Shown here in pieces: positions 61,324 to 64,000 of a DNA stretch of 64,000 nucleotides. Made by a program: the position numbers and the translations under genes. The notes beneath the pieces are model-generated. The model was not told where the DNA came from. It saw only the letters and a program-made list of their open reading frames with translations, and searched no databases. Position 1 is the stretch's first letter. Every line of letters starts with the position of its first letter. The stretch is from Leucobacter massiliensis (GTDB lineage: Bacteria > Actinomycetota > Actinomycetes > Actinomycetales > Microbacteriaceae): positions 62,001 through 126,000 of the forward strand of contig NZ_MWZD01000024.1 in NCBI RefSeq assembly GCF_002982315.1, written 5' to 3'.

Positions 61324-63468
61324 ATGCCACTGATCAGCGAAGAGCAGGTGGTGCTCGATCTGACCGGATCGGACCGCCACGACGCCACCCGCGCCCTGGC
61401 CGAGCGCCTGCTGGCGACCGGCCGCTGCACCGACCTCGACGCGTTCCTCGCGGACGTGCGCGAGCGGGAATCGAAGATGGCGACCGGCCTGCCCGGCGGC
61501 ATCGGCATCCCGCACGCGCGCAGCGCCGCCATCACCGAGCCCTCGCTCGTCTTCGGCAGGATCGCCGAGGGGATCGACTGGGGCGCCAAGGACGGCCCCG
61601 CGCACCTCGTGTTCCTGATCGCCGCCCCCGCCGACGGCGGCGACGCGCACATGCAGGTGCTGCCCCAGCTCGCACGGGCGCTCATGCGCGAGGACTTCCG
61701 CTCCGCGCTGCTCGCGGCGACGAGCCCCGCGGAGGTCGTCGCAATCGTGAACGAGCACGTCTCGCTCCCCGAGGCGGAGGCGACGGCGCCCGCCCAGCCG
61801 GCAGCGGCGCACGCCGCGCCCGAAGCCGCCGCCGAGCCCGCCTCGGACGCCGATCCCGCCGCGGAGGTGGCCCCCGCCGCCGACGCCGCCCACGCCGCCC
61901 CTGAGGCACCCGCCCGGCGCCTGCGATTCGTCGCCGTCACCTCCTGCCCCACCGGCATCGCCCACACCTACATGGCCGCTGAGGCGCTCGAGACGGCCGC
62001 GCGCGAGGCCGGGCATGAGATCGCCGTCGAGACGCAGGGATCCGCGGGCTCGACGCCGCTCACCGCGGCGCAGATCGCCGATGCCGACGCCGTCATCTTC
62101 GCCCACGACGTCGAGGTGAAGGACCGAGCCCGCTTCGCGGGCAAGCCCACCGTCGACGTGGGAGTCAAGCGCGCCATCTCGGACGGCCCCCAGCTCCTCG
62201 CGCAGGCCGCGCAGCTCGCCGCGGAATGGGATGCCGATCCCTCCCGCGCCGCGTCCGCCGCAGCCGACGGAGCCGCGGCCGGCCCCGCAGAGGCCGCCGC
62301 ACGCAGCGAGGAATCCGAGGAGCGCGTCGGCGTCGGCACCCGCCTGCGCCAGTGGCTCATGACCGGCGTCTCCTACATGATCCCCTTCGTCGCCGCGGGC
62401 GGGATCCTCATCGCGATCTCCTTCATGCTCGCCCAGATCGCACTCGGCGAGCAGGGCGCCATCGAGATCGTGAAGTACAGCCTCACCGGCGACGACGCCT
62501 ACAACATCGCGCAGAACTTCAACCCGGCGAGCCTCACCGCCTGGGCCGCGCTCGCCTATGTGATCGGCGCCGCCGCCTTCGGCTTCCTCGTCCCGATCCT
62601 CTCCGGTTACATCGCCTTCGCGATCGCGGACCGGCCGGGCCTCGTCCCCGGCATCGTCGGCGGCGCCATCGCCACGACCATGAACGCCGGCTTCCTCGGC
62701 GGCATCGTCACCGGCCTGCTCGCCGGCTTCGTCGCACGCTGGATCGCAAGCTGGAAGGTGCACCGTGGCGTGCGCGGCGTCATGCCCGTCGTCGTCATCC
62801 CCCTGCTGTCGACCCTCATCACCGTCGGCCTCTTCATCACCGTGCTCGGCCGCCCCATCGCCGCGCTCATGGAGGCGATGAACGACGGGCTGAACGGACT
62901 CACCGGCGCCGGCGTGCTCGTGCTCGGCCTGATCCTCGGTGCCATGATGGGCTTCGACCTGGGCGGCCCCGTGAACAAGGTCGCCTACGGCTTCGCGACC
63001 GCCGGCCTCTCCGCGGCGGGGACGGCGATGGATGCGCCGCAGCTGAAGATCATGGCGGCGGTGATGGCCGCCGGCATGGTCGCGCCGCTCGCCCTCGCGC
63101 TCGCCACCGCCGTGCGGCCCAAGCTCTTCTCGGCTCCCGAGCGCGAGAACGGCAAGGCGGCGTGGCTGCTCGGCGCCTCCTTCATCTCCGAGGGCGCGAT
63201 CCCCTTCGCCGCCGCCGACCCGATCCGCATCATCATCGCCTCCACGATCGGCTCCGCCGTGACCGGCGGGCTCGTGATGCTCTTCGGCGCGACGCTGCGC
63301 GCCCCGCACGGCGGCATCTGGGTGCTGCCCCTCATCGGGCAGCCGCTGCTCTTCGTGCTGGCGCTCGCGATCGGCGTGGTGATCACGGCGCTCATCGTGA
63401 TCGCCCTCAAGTCGCTCGCCGCCCGGCGACGCGAGAACACCCCTGCGCTCGCCGTCGCGGCGAGTTAG
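61324..63468 (+). CDS. fruA: PTS fructose IIABC, mirror copy
   Basis: Identical to 15319-17463. Confidence 0.86.
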   Translation: MPLISEEQVVLDLTGSDRHDATRALAERLLATGRCTDLDAFLADVRERESKMATGLPGGIGIPHARSAAITEPSLVFGRIAEGIDWGAKDGPAHLVFLIAAPADGGDAHMQVLPQLARALMREDFRSALLAATSPAEVVAIVNEHVSLPEAEATAPAQPAAAHAAPEAAAEPASDADPAAEVAPAADAAHAAPEAPARRLRFVAVTSCPTGIAHTYMAAEALETAAREAGHEIAVETQGSAGSTPLTAAQIADADAVIFAHDVEVKDRARFAGKPTVDVGVKRAISDGPQLLAQAAQLAAEWDADPSRAASAAADGAAAGPAEAAARSEESEERVGVGTRLRQWLMTGVSYMIPFVAAGGILIAISFMLAQIALGEQGAIEIVKYSLTGDDAYNIAQNFNPASLTAWAALAYVIGAAAFGFLVPILSGYIAFAIADRPGLVPGIVGGAIATTMNAGFLGGIVTGLLAGFVARWIASWKVHRGVRGVMPVVVIPLLSTLITVGLFITVLGRPIAALMEAMNDGLNGLTGAGVLVLGLILGAMMGFDLGGPVNKVAYGFATAGLSAAGTAMDAPQLKIMAAVMAAGMVAPLALALATAVRPKLFSAPERENGKAAWLLGASFISEGAIPFAAADPIRIIIASTIGSAVTGGLVMLFGATLRAPHGGIWVLPLIGQPLLFVLALAIGVVITALIVIALKSLAARRRENTPALAVAAS

Positions 63469-63499
63469 CCTGGAACCACGGATCCCTAGGAGGCACATC

Positions 63500-63769
63500 A
63501 TGGCTACCCGCACCGTCACCATCGCATCGTCCGTCGGGCTGCACGCCCGCCCCGCCTCGCTGTTCGTCGAGGCCGTGGGCGAGACCGGGCTGGACGTCGA
63601 GATCGGGCGCCCCGGCGAGGCCTCGGTCGACGCCGGGAGCATCCTCGGCGTCATGGCGCTCGGCGCGAAGCACGGCGAGGAGGTCGTGCTGACGGCGGAG
63701 GGTCCCGAGGCCGAGGCCGCCCTCGACCGGCTCGCAGAGCTGCTCGCCACGGACCTGGACGCGCAGTGA
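63500..63769 (+). CDS. ptsH: HPr, mirror copy
   Basis: Identical to 15018-15287. Confidence 0.86.
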   Translation: MATRTVTIASSVGLHARPASLFVEAVGETGLDVEIGRPGEASVDAGSILGVMALGAKHGEEVVLTAEGPEAEAALDRLAELLATDLDAQ

Positions 63770-64000
63770 CCGCGGCCGGCGACGCGAGCGGCGACGCGCC
63801 GGGCCGGGCGGCTGGATCGCCCGGGCGGGTGCTCCGCGGCATCGGCGTGAGCTCCGGCTCCGCGCACGGGCCCGTCGTGCAGGTCGCGGCGCCGGTCGCT
63901 CCCCCGGCAGACGAGCCGCCGGCCGCGGACCCGGCTGCGGCCGCGGAGCAGGCCATCGCGGCCTTCATGGGGGTGGCCGACACCCTCGATGGCCGCGCCG
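63766..64000 (+). CDS. ptsI: PTS enzyme I, mirror copy, cut by window end
   Basis: The first 78 codons of ptsI, identical to the start of 13291-15021. The frame is open at the last base, so the duplication continues beyond the window. Confidence 0.85.
   Translation, partial: MTAAGDASGDAPGRAAGSPGRVLRGIGVSSGSAHGPVVQVAAPVAPPADEPPAADPAAAAEQAIAAFMGVADTLDGRA

Larger units (their letters stand above)
39394..64000 (-). repeat. Right arm of the giant perfect inverted repeat
   Basis: This is the reverse complement of 14787-39393 without any difference that I found. It runs off the window end inside ptsI. All genes listed below in this arm duplicate left-arm genes and probably do not exist as separate loci. 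Confidence 0.97.

Noticed and set aside
14787..64000. Linear replicon with a hairpin telomere as the main explanation of the palindrome
   Set aside because: No telomere resolvase, terminal-protein or plasmid replication gene was seen, and the DNA carries core chromosomal genes. Kept only as an alternative to a fold-back artefact.

Overview
The window is high-GC DNA from a Gram-positive actinobacterium. Base composition, actinobacterial -10 boxes, many GTG starts and gene content (fru-ptsH-ptsI operon, SigB/SigF-type sigma factor, SRPBCC and LysE/Lrp genes, a long repeat-rich surface protein) fit the Microbacteriaceae, possibly Leucobacter. The genus is inference. No tRNA, rRNA, CRISPR array, integrase or transposase was seen.

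The dominant fact is structural. From 14787 to the window end the sequence is one head-to-head inverted repeat with no spacer. Position x pairs with 78787-x, the turning point lies between 39393 and 39394, and each arm is at least 24,607 bp. Every gene of the left arm reappears on the other strand of the right arm with the same length and product, and no mismatch was found. A perfect spacer-free palindrome of this size is not expected to persist in a bacterial chromosome. The right arm is most likely a fold-back artefact of amplification or assembly, or less likely read-through of a hairpin end. Genes at 39394-64000 should be counted once, together with their left-arm twins.

Unique region, 1-14786. 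Small SRPBCC and hypothetical genes (1-1633) precede a minus-strand cell-envelope sugar operon (1634-7812). It holds a GT9 glycosyltransferase, two GT-B glycosyltransferases, a sedoheptulose-7-phosphate isomerase (GmhA type), a heptose kinase/adenylyltransferase (HldE type) and an SDR enzyme, with a divergent second GT9 gene (8080-9132). A stress block follows: a GlsB/YeaQ membrane protein coupled to a SigB-type sigma factor, a Rieske/FAD oxidoreductase behind a repeat-filled promoter region, a Rho_N-type small protein and MsrB.

Left arm, 14787-39393. The fructose operon (fruR-fruK-fruA-ptsH-ptsI, minus strand) comes first. Next are a double SRPBCC protein, a DUF4031-HD protein with a TetR regulator and a divergent small membrane protein, the LysE/Lrp pair, a class C serine hydrolase, an MFS exporter under SoxR, a SixA-like phosphatase, a zinc alcohol dehydrogenase and a VOC protein. 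An accessory island of visibly lower GC (about 29.5-33.0 kb) carries a MazG-like pyrophosphohydrolase overlapping a GIY-YIG nuclease fused to a Schlafen-group-3/DUF2075-type helicase, then a RhuM-Fic protein. The first two genes lie between two copies of the VOC gene 3' end. This is the best candidate for an undescribed defence-like system. A 1599-residue cell-wall protein with nine tandem ~114-residue repeats and an SDR enzyme complete the arm, and the fold lies 23 bp after the SDR stop codon.
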